The notes beneath the pieces were generated by a model. The model saw only the letters and a list, made by a program, of their open reading frames with translations, was not told where the DNA came from and searched no databases. Shown here in pieces: positions 19,876-31,236 of a DNA stretch of 64,000 nucleotides (its first letter is position 1; each line of letters begins with the position of its first letter). Where the stretch lies: the NCBI GenBank assembly GCA_033557465.1, contig CM066044.1, forward strand, positions 198,020,184-198,084,183, in the 5' to 3' direction. The DNA comes from Ichthyophis bannanicus. Its lineage: Eukaryota > Chordata > Amphibia > Gymnophiona > Ichthyophiidae. A program made the translations under genes and the position numbers.

Positions 19876-21374
19876 AGACGGGGAGGAAAGGCAAAAGCAG
19901 TATTATCAGACTCAAGGATGAAGGAGAGGAATATGTAGAAGCTGATAAGGATAAAGCGAAATTGCTTAACAAATATTTCTGTTCTGTGTTCACAAATGAA
20001 AGACCAGAAGCAGGACTTCAGAAAATACCCACAAATAGGAACAGAAGCAAAGGGGATCTCTAATGATTTTCAGAAGACAGTGTTCATGAGGAACTAGCTA
20101 AACTACAAGTAGACAAAGAGATGGGATACATCCGAGAATACTGAAGGAACTTGGGGACATTCTAGCAGTCCCACTGACTGATCTTTTCAATGCCTCTTTG
20201 GAGTCAGGAGTGGTGCCAGAGGACTGTTGAGAGGCACATGTGGTCAACTCTACACAAAAGTGGAAGTAAGGATGTGGTTGAAAACTACAGGCCGGTTAGT
20301 CTAACCTCAGTGGAGAGTGAATTACTGGAAACATTGCTGAAAGAGAAAATAGTGAGGTTTCTGGTTCCAATGGATTACAGGATCGAAGGCAGCATGGATG
20401 CACCAAAAGCAGATCTTGTCAGACAAATCTGATTGATTTCTTTGACTGGGTGACCAGGGAGTTGGACTGAGGGAGAGCCCTAGATGTGGTGTACTTGAAT
20501 TTCAGTCAGGACCGTACCGAGCCCTGTGCGAGCGGTGCAGCAGCACAGGGCGCAAAGACTTAAAGGGCGCATTTCGTCTCTCTGCTGTTGCCTGCTGCCG
20601 CCACTTTTACGGCGGCAGGCAGGCAGCAGCAGAGAGACGAAATGCACCCCTTAAGTCTTTGTGCTGGCACACTAAGCAGGTCTGGTCTCTCCGGGAGGGA
20701 CCAGACCTGCTTAGCATGCCGGCAACTTGCAGATCAGGCGGGCGCCCCCCTCCCGCACCCCCATAAAGTGTCTAAATGGAGGTGCTGGAGGGGGGGCGCA
20801 CGCCCGATGTGCAAGTCGCACAGGGCGCATTTCAGTCTCGGTACGGCCCTGATTTCAGTAAAGCCTTTGACACCATTCTGCACAGGCAACTTATTAACAA
20901 ACTGAGCAGCCTAGGGATAGACCCTAAAATTACTGATTGGATTAGAAATTGGTTGTATGGGAGGCGACAAAGGGTACAAGTAAATGGAGCTCACTCTGAA
21001 GAAAAGGAGGTCACCAGTGGTGTGCCGCAGGGACCTGTCCTTGGTCAGATTTTTTTTAACATCTTAGTTAGTGATATTGCAGAAGGGCTGTATGGTAAGT
21101 TTTGCATCTTTGCAGATGATACCAAAATCTGCAATACAGCAGTAGATAACATGAGGAGGGATCCAGCTAAGCTTGAAGAATGGTTGAAAATTTGGCAGTT
21201 GAGATTTAATGCTAAAAACATGCAGGGTCATGCATTTGGGCTGCAAAAATCCAAAGGAGCGGTACAGTGTAGGGGCTGAAGTATTTCTGTCCATAAAAGA
21301 AGAGCGGGACCTAAGCATGATAGTGTCTGACGATCTTAAAGTAGCTAAACAGGTAGAGAAGGCGACGGTGAAAG
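19876..21374 (+). pseudogene. CR1-group LINE ORF2 (RT part), interrupted by a hAT MITE
   Basis: Plus-strand reverse transcriptase in several frames: LLNKYFCSVFTNE, ENYRPVSLTS, then after the MITE FSKAFDTILHRQLINKLSSLG, TSGVPQGPVLGQIFFNILVSDI and catalytic-type FADDTK. Stops and shifts interrupt it (for example between 20064 and 20190). The reading frame resumes beyond element C at 27127. A LINE of this group copies its RNA at the nicked target; this copy cannot. Confidence 0.85.
20507..20851. mobile_element. Non-autonomous hAT MITE
   Basis: 345 bp with terminal inverted repeats CAGGACCGTACCGAG and CTCGGTACGGCCCTG, flanked by an exact 8-bp duplication ATTTCAGT (20499-20506 and 20852-20859). 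Eight bases and CAG...CTG ends fit the hAT superfamily. Inside are two tandem palindromes, around ACGGCGGCAGG (near 20610) and CTCCGGGAGGG (near 20693). It has no coding sequence and splits the CR1 RT between the ENYRPVSLT and FSKAFDTI blocks. Confidence 0.88.
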
Positions 21375-21745
21375 AGTAGTTACTCACCTGTAACAGGTGT
21401 TCTCCAGGAGCAGCAGGAATCAGTCCTCACATATGGGTGACATCGACGTCGATGGAGCCCTTGCGGAGCATTTCCCCAGCTTTCCATGAAAGCCTTTGGG
21501 AATGCAGGCACGCATGCGCGGTTCCCTTCCCGCCTAAAGGTGCCATCTTGCTCAAATGACATAGCTAAAAACAGCACACAAAAAATGTAAAAATAAACTA
21601 TGTACAACTGCAACTCCCAGGGGAGGAGGGAGGGTTGTGAGGACTGATTCCTGCTGCTCCTGGAGAACACCTGTTACAGGTGAGTAACTACTCTTTCTCC
21701 AGGACCAAGCAGGAAGTCAGTCCTCACATATGGGTGACTCCCTAG
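21375..21745. repeat. Element C 3' hairpin and internal complementary region
   Basis: Arms 21375-21430 and 21637-21692 are complementary. Directly after, AACTACTCTTTCTCCAGGAC (21686-21705) equals the reverse complement of the right end plus AAAG plus the left end. This is the clearest circle-junction signature in the window. Confidence 0.88.
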
Positions 21746-21877
21746 CTCTGGGCTATCAAGGAACCCAGGCTGAACAAGAGAACTCCCTCTAGTCCCAGCA
21801 TCAAAGAAAGGCTTTTCACTGACAGAACCTCCACCGGTAGCCCAACAGAGGGCTGGAGGGCAGGAGTTGCCTAAACC

Positions 21878-22965
21878 TCAAAGATTCCGGAGTACTGCCT
21901 GGCCAAAAGCACTGTCTCTACTGGACTCCCTCTCCAGACAGTAATGGGCCGCAAAAGTCTGGCTTGAGGACCAAGTTGCAGCCCTGCAGATGTCCACCAA
22001 CGGTACAGAGCAGAGGTGAGCCACTGAGGCAACCATTGCCCTGACACGATGGGCCGTGACCCGACCCTGCAAAGGAAGGTCAGCCGCCCTGTAAGCCCAG
22101 GTGATACAGTCAGCAACCCAAGTAGACAAGGTACGCTTGGACACAGCTAACCCCAAATTATTAGGGTCAAAAGATACGATGAGCTGAGTAGCCCTTCTAT
22201 GCCCCTGCGTACGGTCAAGGTAGAAGGATAAGGCCCTCCTACAATCCAGGGTATGCAGAACTGCCTCAACCAGGCTTGCATGAGGCCTAGGGAAGAATGT
22301 TGGAAGAACCACCTCTTTGTTAAGGTGGAAGGAGGCGCCAACTTTGGGGAGGAACTTTGGATGAGTCCTAAGGACTACCCTGTTCCTATAGAAGCGGGTG
22401 TAAGGCCTATCACAGACCAGGGCCTGAAGCTCACTCACTCGCCTGGCCGAGGTTAAGGCTATCAAAAAGAGTGCCTTCCAGGACAGGAAGCAGAGAGGAC
22501 AAGTAGCCATCGGCTCAAAAGGTGGGCGAGTCAGTTGCTGCAAGACCACATTCAACTCCCACTCAGGAGCAGGAGGACGGATTGGAGGCTTGAGCAAGAG
22601 CAAGCCTCTGAGAAACCGGGACACCAAGGGGTGAACAGACAGAGAATGTCCTTCCACCAGTGAGTGGTGAGCTGCTAGAGCTGAGAGGTGGACCCGAACA
22701 GAATTGGACTTAAGTCCCTGATTTGATAAGTGCAGTAAGTACTGAAGCACTACTGGTACAGTACAGGAGAAAGGATCTTCTGTAAGTAGCTGACACCACA
22801 CAGAAAATCTTTTCCACTTCAGAGCATAGGTTTTCCTAGTGGACTGTTTCCTAGAGGCTAGGACAACCTACTCAACTTCCTGAGGTAGGCCCCAGGGAGC
22901 CAAAACTACCCTTGCAGCCTCCAGGCCATCAAATTGAGAGCTTTGAGATTGGGGTGTAGATAGGA
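21878..22965 (-). pseudogene. Element C tyrosine recombinase
   Basis: Upper part: KQSTRKTYALKWKRFSVWC, LLHLSNQGLKSNSVRVHLSA. Catalytic part: TSARRVSELQALV, VTAHRVRAMVASVAHL, FAAHYCLERESSRDSAFG, so R, HxxR and Tyr are present. It ends AVLRNL. A TAG near 22864-22866 replaces a Glu codon seen in H (EVEEVLLASRK), breaking the N-terminal part; the rest is open for 307 codons. Confidence 0.82.
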
Positions 22966-24886
22966 ACCCTGATCCTGAGAGAGAAGGTCGGGTTGCAATC
23001 CCAGAGGCAGTGGGTGATCCACTGCCAGCTGAAGCAGAAGTGGAAACCAAGGCTGTCTCGGCCACCTGGGAGCCACCAGCAGGACCGAGGCCTTGTCCTG
23101 AAGAATTCTGAAGAGAGTTCGGGCCACCAAGGGCGTGGGAGGAAACGCATACAGGAGGCCCGGAGTCCAGGGAATCAGAAAAGCATCTGCTGCTATCCGC
23201 AGAGGATGCGGTTGCCTGGAGCAGAACTTTGGTAGCTGTTTGTTCAGTGGACTGGCAAACAGATCTATGGATGGAAGTCCCCATTTCAGGAAGATCTTCT
23301 GAACCACCAAAGGATGGAGCTGCCACTCGTGGGGCTGCAGAATCCTGCTCAACCTGTCAGCCAGGTAGTTTTCCTGGCCAGGTAGATACACAGCCTTGAG
23401 GAGCATGTTGTGCCTGAGAGCAAATAAGCAAAGGTCCTGTGCTTCCTGACAAAGGAGCCTGGACCCAGTTCCGCCCTGCTTGTTCACGTAAAACATGGCT
23501 ACTTGATTGTCTGTTTGAACTAGGACAGACTGATGAGCCAGGGTTGGAGAGAAAGTCTTGAAGGCTAACCGAATAGCCCTGAGTTCCAGTAGATTGATTT
23601 GCTGTGTGGCTTCCCAGGGAGACCACAGGCCCTGGGTGCACTTGCCCAGACAATGAGCTCCCCAGCCCTGCAGGGAGGTATCCGTGGTCAACACCACTGT
23701 GAACCCAGGAACCTGAAAAGGTACCCCTTGCAGCAGATTGGGTGGGTGCAGACACCAGCGGAGGGAGTTCAGAAATTGTCTGGACACCCTTATCCTGTCT
23801 GAGGCTGCCTGTGGCCTGTGACCACTGAGACCGAAGGCACCACTGTGCAGGCCTCATATGGAGCCTGGCATTGGGGGTCACATGTACTGTCGAAGCCATG
23901 TGGCCAAGAAGCCTCAGGCAGAGTCTGGCGGAGACCAGAGACCTGCTGAGAAACTGGTTTGCTAAGTTGATCAGTCTTTGGGCTCTGTCTACTGGCAAGA
24001 ATGCCTTTGCCAGCAGAGAGTCCAACCTTGCCCCTATGAACTCCAAATTCTGGGAGGGGAGCAAAGTGGACTTTGCAAAGTTTATTACAAACCCCAGGCT
24101 TTGAAGAAGAGCAATAGTTCTGAGGGTGGCTTGACGGGCCTCCTGGCATGTCTGACCCCTGATGAGCCAGTCGTCCAGATAGGGGAAGACAAAGATTCCC
24201 TGATTTCTCAGGTAGGCCGCCACCACTGCCAGGCATTTGGTAAAGACCCTGGGAGCGGAGGTGAGGCCAAAAGATAGTACTCTGTACTGATAATGGTTTC
24301 CTCCCACAATGAACCTGAGGTACTTTCTGTGGTCTGGATGAATGAGGATGTGAGTGTACGCATCCTTTAGATCTAAGGAGCATAGCCAATCTCCCTGCTG
24401 GAGGTAGGGCAGAAGTGTTCCAAGAGTAAGCATCTTGAACTTTTCCTTCTCTAGGAATTTGTTGAGATTTCTGAGGTCTAGAATAGGCCGAAGGCCACCG
24501 GTTCTTTTGGGTACTAGGAAATACCTGGAGTAGAACCCTTGACCCTGTAAGTGGGGTGGCACAGGCTCTACTGCCCTGTCCACTAACAGACCTTGGAGCT
24601 CCTGAAGCAGAAGATCTGTGTGCAGGGGAGGCCTTGGAGGTTCCCCTGGAAAGTATGGAGGAGGCAGCTGTTGGAAGTGTAGCAGATAGCCCTTGTGGAC
24701 TATGCTTAACACCCAACTGTCTCCAGTGATGAGTGGCCACTTGTGGGCAAACAGGGCAAGGTGACCTCCTGTGCAGGGTTGCGAGAGCAGGGACGGAAAG
24801 GCTATGCCTAAGGAGTCAAAAAACCCCACCCTGCTGAGTGGGAGCAGGGGCCGGAGGCTTGGGAGTCCTCTGCCTACAGGGCCCAT
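22906..24886 (-). pseudogene. Element C reverse transcriptase/RNase H, frameshifted
   Basis: RT half (about 24820-23800): KRTGGLRPILDLRNLNKF, SLDLKDAYTHILIHPDHR, LTSAPRVFTKCLAVV, YLDDWLIRGQ. RNase H half (23787-22906): TTDTSLQGWGAHCL, LELRAIRLAFK, QTDNQVAMFYVNKQGGTG, ADRLSRILQPHEW. An indel near 23790-23805 separates the halves. The frame is +1 to gag and open through the gag stop (VGFFDSLGIA), with no nearby ATG. Confidence 0.83.
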
Positions 24887-26717
24887 TACCCTGCCCCTTG
24901 GCCTGCTGACCCTGAGGGGGAGCTTGGGCGGCCTGGTATTGTGGGTACTGTTTGTAAGCAGTGCCCTTCCTCGGGTAAAAGGGCTTTTTACCCGAGCCCT
25001 TCTTTTTGTGAGAAGGGGCAGAATTCTTTCTAGACAGCCTTGTCCTCATGAGGTGCTCGGTTTCGAGCTGTGCGGCCTTCTCGGTCATGGGCTTGCCAAA
25101 AAGGTTCTCACCTCAGCAAGGGACATCGACCAACTTGTCCTGAACCCATGGCTCGAGGTCCGATGACTGCAGCCATGCCCGGCGTCGTGCCGCAATGCCA
25201 GCTGCCGCAACACAGGCCGAAGCCTCGAAGCCATCGTAGGCTGCGCGGGACATAAACTTGGAGCATTCCTGGATCCCCGAGGACAAGGACTTGAACCTCT
25301 GCAAGGGTTCCCCGGAGAGACTAGCAGAGAACCCGGCCAGCTCCTTGGCCAAGTCTCGCAAGTACATGCCCATGTACAGCTGGTAAGACTGGACACGGCA
25401 AGCAAGCATTGAGCCCTGGAAGCACTTTCCACCAAAGCCATCGAGGTTCCGGGCCTCCCTGCCAGGGGGCACCGCGGAGTGCATCTTCTGACTTTTCAGG
25501 CGATGCATGGTCGATTCCACTACCATGGAATGGTGTGGTAGCTGCGCCTTCTGAAAGCCAGGGCTCTTCCGGAGTCAATAGATAGAATCGACCCGCTTGC
25601 TTAGAACCGGCGCCGAGGCCAGTGCCTCCCACATCCGGAAGAGGAGCCGTTCCAACATCGGAGGAACCGGAATAGTAAAGGCCTCCTTCGGAGAAGAGTC
25701 ATACTGTAGGGCCTCGAGCTCCTCGGCTCGAGGCTCTTCCTCAGGGTCCGCAGGGATAGCCAATGCAGTGGCCATATCGCGGATGAACTCTGAGAACCGG
25801 GTATCCTCCAGGGGGGGGGGGCTCAGACTGCGGTGAGTCCGACGGGGCGCACCAAGTCCTGAAGGTGTCGGGGGACTCCTCGTCCTCCGTCTCCCAGGCG
25901 GACTCGTCCGATGAGGAATCGGGGTCCCACCGCGCGGGGCCTGTGAGCACCCGCCCCGACGCTGAAGGCACCGGCGTCGACGCCCTCGGTCCCGAACGGG
26001 AGGTCGAGGGAGACCGCGACCGAGGTTGACCTCGAGCCTTCATGGTCTCGAGTATCGGCTCGGTCTCCAGGGTCGACTTCGATGTCGATGTCCCAGTGGT
26101 CGGGGCAGATGCGCCAGACAGGCTGGCCATCAGTGCCCGCTGCTGTTCCATGAAGGCAGACAATCTGCTCTCGAAGGCTGTCAGCCTGAGACCCAGCTCA
26201 GGAGACTCAGCAGCCACCGACTCAGGCCCCGGCCTCTCTGGGAGTAGAGTCCACGAGGACTACCAGGACTTACGTGTCCAGCAGACTCCGGCTCCACTCG
26301 AGGTACTTTTGGAGGCTTCTCCTGTTCCACGGGCCCGGGGCGATGGTCGGGGGTCTGAGACCTAGCTCTCGAGGAGCCAGGGACCTCTTCCGACAACGCC
26401 CTCGCAAGCCGCTTCTTCCTCTTTCGTTCCCGGTCAGGGGACCCCCTGTCCGAGGAGCTCCGACGGTGCTCGGGATCCGATTCCCGAGATGTCGAGGCCT
26501 CAGATGAGGTCCTGGCCCGGCCGGAGGCCGAGTTGGAGAAAAGCCTTTCCTTTTGGTGCTGACGACTTCGAAGTGCCTTGGAAGACATTTTGCCACATGA
26601 TCCACAGGACTTAGGATCGTGGTCAGGACCGAGGCACCGAAGGCAGCAGTCGTGTGTGTCGGTGAGAGACATTAGTTTCTTGCACCGATCACACTTTTTG
26701 AAACCACTGGAAGCCAT
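24816..26717 (-). pseudogene. Element C gag, several breaks
   Basis: N-terminus MASSGFKKCDRCKKLMSL with CCLRCLGPDHDPKSCGSC. Then Ser/Arg-rich acidic-basic stretches (26700-26180), LRLTAFESRLSAFMEQQ (about 26190), EEPRAEELEALQYD (about 25730), HHSMVVESTMHRLKSQK, GREARNLDGFGGKCFQGS, AAYDGFEAS, EPWVQDKLVD, and a basic tail ending TQQGGVF with stop at 24816-24818. At least four shifts or stops, including one at the run of nine G near 25811-25819. Confidence 0.8.
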
Positions 26718-26964
26718 CGGGGAAAAAAAAGAGACCCTGTGAGGTCAAAGGACCGGCCTTCCAGGGAAAAAGAAAAAAAGGGCGCGAACGCCAGCCACGA
26801 CGGGCAAAAACTGAAAAATTGAGATCGGGCTCGATACCGGTGTACCGAACCCGGCGGGAGGGGAACCGGCGTCAAACCGGAGAAAAAATAGCGAAGGAAT
26901 CGCGAAAAATCCAACTATTTTCCGGGAGGACTAGGACACACGTCCGATGGGCTTCACGGAAAAA

Positions 26965-27126
26965 GAGAGACTGAGCAAGATGGCACCTTTAGGGGGGAAG
27001 GGAACAGCGCATGCGTGCCTGCATTCCCAAAGGCTTTCATGGAAAGCTGGGGAAATGCTCCGCAAGGGCTCCATTGACGTCGATGTCACCCATATGTGAG
27101 GACTGACTTCCTGCTTGGTCCTGGAG
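26965..27126. repeat. Element C right (5') terminal repeat
   Basis: GAGACTGAGCAAGATGGC to CTTGGTCCTGGAG, then AAAG. Pairs with the left repeat at 21420-21560. Confidence 0.88.
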
Positions 27127-27640
27127 AAAGCTAGAAGGATGTTTGGGTGGATAGGGAGAGGAATGGCCAGCAGAAAATAGGAGGCGATAGTGCCTCTGCA
27201 TAAGTATTTGGTGCGATCTCATTTGGAGTATTGTGTCCAATTCTGGAGACCATACCTTCAAAAGGATATAAATAGGTTGGAGTCTGTGCAGAAGGTGCTT
27301 ACTAAAATGGTTAGTGGTCTTCCTTATAAAGCATATGAGGACAAACTTAAGGATCTTAATATGTATACTTTAGAGGAAAGGCGGGATAGAGGAGATATGA
27401 TAGAGAAGTTCAAATACCTCCGTGGCATAAATGCACAGGAGAAGAGTCTCTTTCGATTGAAAGCAAGCTCTGCTACGAGGGGACATAGGATGAGGGTGAA
27501 AGTGGATAGGAGTAATATGCAGAAGTATTTCTTTACGGGAAGGGTGGTAGATGCGTGAAATAATCTCCCAGTGGAGGCGGTAGAGATGAGGAGAGTAACG
27601 GAATTCAAAAAGCATGAGACAAACACAGAGGATCTCTAAA
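27127..27640 (+). pseudogene. CR1-group LINE ORF2, C-terminal part
   Basis: Continues the LINE split by element C: ARRMFGWIGRGMASRK, LVRSHLEYCVQFWRPYLQK, LEERRDRGDMIEKFKYL, ASSATRGHRMRVK and NLPVEAVEM. Two stops (after ASRK and after VVDA). Same family as the copy at 38656-39258. Confidence 0.85.
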
Positions 27641-28548
27641 GGAAGAAAGGGGACTATTGCAGGAACCAATTAAATCAGGTGCATACAGTGGGAACCAATA
27701 AGGATGCACCATATCACCAGATCAAGACTACTGACAGCATAAAAGGCAGGAAGAGACCAGATTTCATTTCCTATCTGGGAGGCAACTGTGTAACAATTCA
27801 AATGAAAAGTAATGATAAAATTGAAAAAATAATGCTTGTGATTATATAGGTAATTGCTGTTTATTTAAGAAACTGCAAAGTGTCATAATTTAAGAGGATG
27901 GTATACAGGTAGTGTATGAAGAATGTGCTGTCCTTCTACCTATTACATTTCTGAAAATCAATTTGTTTAGATATTTAACAGAATGTAACAAAGGTAACAG
28001 CAGAAAGGATACACAGACACATCCATTTCATGATGTTGAACTCTACCTCCAATCTTTTTTTTTACCCAGCATTTTTTCTGTTCTTTTGGACTTCCAGCTA
28101 GAACCAGGGGAATCTGCTGCCATGATCTTTCATTCACAGCCATCTGGGGATTTTTTGTACTAATTTAAAATTCCCCTCTCAACTCTCTTTGGTCATGCCA
28201 TTGCAGCAAGAGTCTTCATTTGGAAGCCACACAAAGTTCTTTCTAAAAATTGAAATCATGGGCCCTAAATCTATCTATCTATAGGTGCTGTCATGGCACA
28301 ATGACTATAACTTCCTCTCTCTAGAGGCTGTGATGCTGCCTTCACAACATCCCCTCTGCCAATTGACCCAGGAAGCAGAAGATCTAAGTTGTGAATGGAG
28401 CCATGTACACTTGTATGAAAGTGCACAGTACTGTCACTAAGCAACTGGACTGGCTTCCATATCCAGTTTTTTTAACTTGTTTATTCAGACTTTATTATCA
28501 TCCCCATTTATTTTATACTTATGTAGTGAAGGAAGCATATCTACTAAA
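27641..28548. other. No gene recognised
   Basis: Sequence between the CR1 3' region and a MITE. The first 150 bases may be LINE 3' UTR. Otherwise there are only short open frames without motifs. Confidence 0.5.
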
Positions 28549-29805
28549 GGGGTCTTTTTACTAAAGTGTGCTGAACAGTTAATGTGTGCTGCCATGAGCA
28601 TTAAGTGTGCGCAAAGACCCATGGTAACTGTTATCGCCAGGGTATAACAGTTATCGCATGCTGATTCGCATGCTAACTGCCAATTATGAATTGGGGTTTT
28701 GAATGGGTGAGTTAGGGACAGATAGTTGGCAAGCAGAGTATATTTCAGTTAGCACAGGGGGACATTTTGCATGCTGTCAATGTTGCAATTAGTGCAGGTG
28801 CACCTAACACCCACTCAACAGGTGGAGTTGGTTGCACATGTGGTAATTGTGCCATATGTCATGGTACAGATGCATGCGTTAAGTACCGGGAACATGCCGG
28901 CCATGCCGCCAACAGTTACTAAGGAGGCGCTACATTTGATGCACATTACATTTAGCACTAAAACTTAGTTACTCACCTGTAATTGGTGATCTCAGGGAAC
29001 AGCAGGAATCAGTCTTCACATATGGATGACGTCGGTGCCTCCAGTCTACCGGAGCCCCGATCGGCGGTCATCGGGGAAGCAGAGCTCCACCCCAATCCGC
29101 TGCTGCAGCCAATCAGGACACCGCCCAGCATTTAAACCCTGACACGCCATTTGGGCACTTGCGTGCCTGGCGGGCCCGCACCGGAGGGCCTCACCAGAGG
29201 GTCCTTAGGCGTGGCCCTTCAGTGTGGTCATGAGTGTCTAGTCCAGTAGCATCTCACAGCCCCTCTACCGCCCTACTAGCCCAGCCACAAACCGCAGCCC
29301 AACCTCACTGGACTGAATCTGACCCACCACCCCCCTATCATCAACCTTCTGAGAGCACACCACTTCGCTGTGCCCCGATCGGCGACAAGGAGTAGGGCGG
29401 AGGCCTGCAATCCCTCCCACTCCCCAACCAGCAGCCAATCAGGGCCCAACACAAGCACGACCCGAGCTTTAAAAAAGGATGCACCTCCTGGCGCCATCAG
29501 AACAGAGCAAACCACCTTGCTGAGCCCTGGGGCATGGATCATAATTGGTACGCCTCCAACAGAAACCTTCCAACTACCAACGTGACCCGAACCTACACAC
29601 TCTAAGACAACCTATCCCAAATTATGCCACCCAAACTGGTAAGCAGCACACGCTAAGAACCACAACCTGCACTGAATAGTCTGTTGACTCCATTGCTACC
29701 TCACTGCTTGTAAAATAACTCACACTGCACAGCCTCTAGACTCCTTTGCTACCTCACTGCTACTTCATTGCTACCTCACTGTTGCTTGTAAAAATAACAC
29801 GTGCT

Positions 29806-30660
29806 AAATATTACTAATCCATTCCCTCCCACTATTTCCCAACAATTTCCCTTTCACTCAGAAAAGTTAATAATGATGAAACATCAGTAAATGCATAAGT
29901 CTGCCCCTCGAAAGTTATAATACAACGGCAGGGAAATTTTAAAAAGAAATTAGCTCCCAATGCCACAACTCTGGTTTTTAATCCCAAAAACTGCTTACGA
30001 CGGAGTTGGGTATGATGGCCGACATCCGGAAAAACCTGGACTTTAAAACCACAAAAAAGGGCCTCCCTACATTTGAAGTAGGCCCTTAGAACACGCAATT
30101 TAATAGACTCAGAACCAAACTGCACCACAAGGGTGCAACGCTTGGAAATGATGTCTTTTGGAATCCTCCAGGAAAGCTGTGAGGTCCTGGCCAACAGAAC
30201 TGGGGGAAGGTGCTGAGCCTCCAACTCCCAGCGGTGTTGAACCTGGGCCTCCCATCAAATAATACATATGGCAAGTATCCACACTATCTTGCAGGTGTAG
30301 AACCTCAGAAAAATATTTCTCAAGCAAAATGTTTGGAGACAGCAAATGGGTCATAGGGAAATTAAGAAAACGAAGGTTGCACACTCTATACTGATTCTCC
30401 AGCACTTCCACACGATAAGATAACAAAGAGGAATCTCGAATTAAAGCAATACCAGTATCTCCCTATTGTGGAGTATTAACTCCTGATTGCCTTTTTTTTC
30501 TTTTTTCTTAGTTTATATAGGCTGGCTTCTCTCTCTTGATGTGTTTCTTATTATGTGATTTAAATTATTCTATGGATCATTTTGATGTATTTTTCATTTT
30601 CTTAATGATTGTGTTGTATTCAAGAAAATATTATAAATAAAAGTTATAAAAAAAAAAAAA
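29806..30660. mobile_element. L1 insertion with 5' inversion
   Basis: Flanked by the 10-bp duplication AACACGTGCT (29796-29805 and 30661-30670). The right part (about 30450-30660) is a plus-strand 3' end with AATAAA at 30636-30641 and a poly-A tail. The left part (29806-about 30440) is in the opposite orientation and codes for ORF1. This is the pattern left by twin priming. Confidence 0.78.
29832..30426 (-). pseudogene. L1 ORF1 fragment
   Basis: RVEVLENQYRVCNLRFLNFP is the coiled-coil end and start of the RRM of L1 ORF1p; after a shift near 30220 come WRIPKDIISKRCTLVVQFGS, LRAYFKCREALFCGFK and VFPDVGHHTQLRRK, the RNA-binding C-terminal domain. Two frames, so not functional. ORF2 is absent between this part and the 3' UTR. 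Confidence 0.72.
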
Positions 30661-31236
30661 AACACGTGCTGCTTTGCTACCTCACTGCTTGTAAGACAAC
30701 ATATGCTGCATAGCATGTAGAATCCACTGCTACCGCACTGCGTACCTCATTGCTTGTAAAAATAACATATGCTGCACAGCCTGTAGCCTCCATTGCTACC
30801 TCACTGCTTGTAAGATAACATATGCTGCATAGCCCCTCTCTTCTTCTTCAATGGCCCCACATTACATTGTCTTCCTTTTCTTCATACTCCCTGTTTCCCC
30901 TCCTACCAGCACCGTCACTCCTTAACTCCTCATCTCCCCTTTACCACCCTCACTTCCCCCTCCATTCTGTCTTCTACTATATCATCAGCTCTTGAGCTTC
31001 ATCGCTCTCTCCCTGTCAGTCAACCATCTCCTCTCTCTCTAAGGCAACCTCACCCTCGTTTCCGGCATACTGTCTCCTCTCTACCCCATACCTTGCTACT
31101 CCTTCTCTCATCCGGAGATATCAACCCCAATCCTGGCCCCCCTCAATATCTGTCTCACTCTGAGAAGAGGTCTTCACGCAACATGTCTAATCTTATCCAT
31201 ATCCCTCTCCTTTCCCCTTCCACTCTCCCTTTCTAA

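Larger units (their letters stand above)
21375..27126 (-). mobile_element. DIRS element C, complete but decayed
   Basis: About 5.75 kb inserted in a CR1 LINE. AAAG flanks both sides (21371-21374 and 27127-27130). The uninterrupted CR1 copy at 39181-39240 has a single AAAG at the same point, so both edges are secure. Terminal repeats 21431-21560 and 26965-27126 are reverse complements with a few changes. It belongs to a second subfamily, with AGTAGTTACTCACC and CATCGACGTCGATG ends. Order: gag, RT/RNase H, recombinase, all with breaks. Confidence 0.92.
29680..30835 (+). repeat. Tandem repeats of about 60 bp in the LINE 5' region, split by L1
   Basis: Units contain TTGCTACCTCACTGCTTGTA, then (AA)GATAACATATGCTGCA and TAGCCTGTAGACTCCA. 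They occur at 29680-29805 and again at 30661-30835, with the L1 copy between. Position before the endonuclease suggests 5' UTR monomers like those that act as promoters in some LINEs; that role is inference. Confidence 0.65.

Noticed and set aside
28964..29040. Independent small repeat before the LINE
   Set aside because: It is the left tip of DIRS D, whose terminal repeat resumes at 32631.
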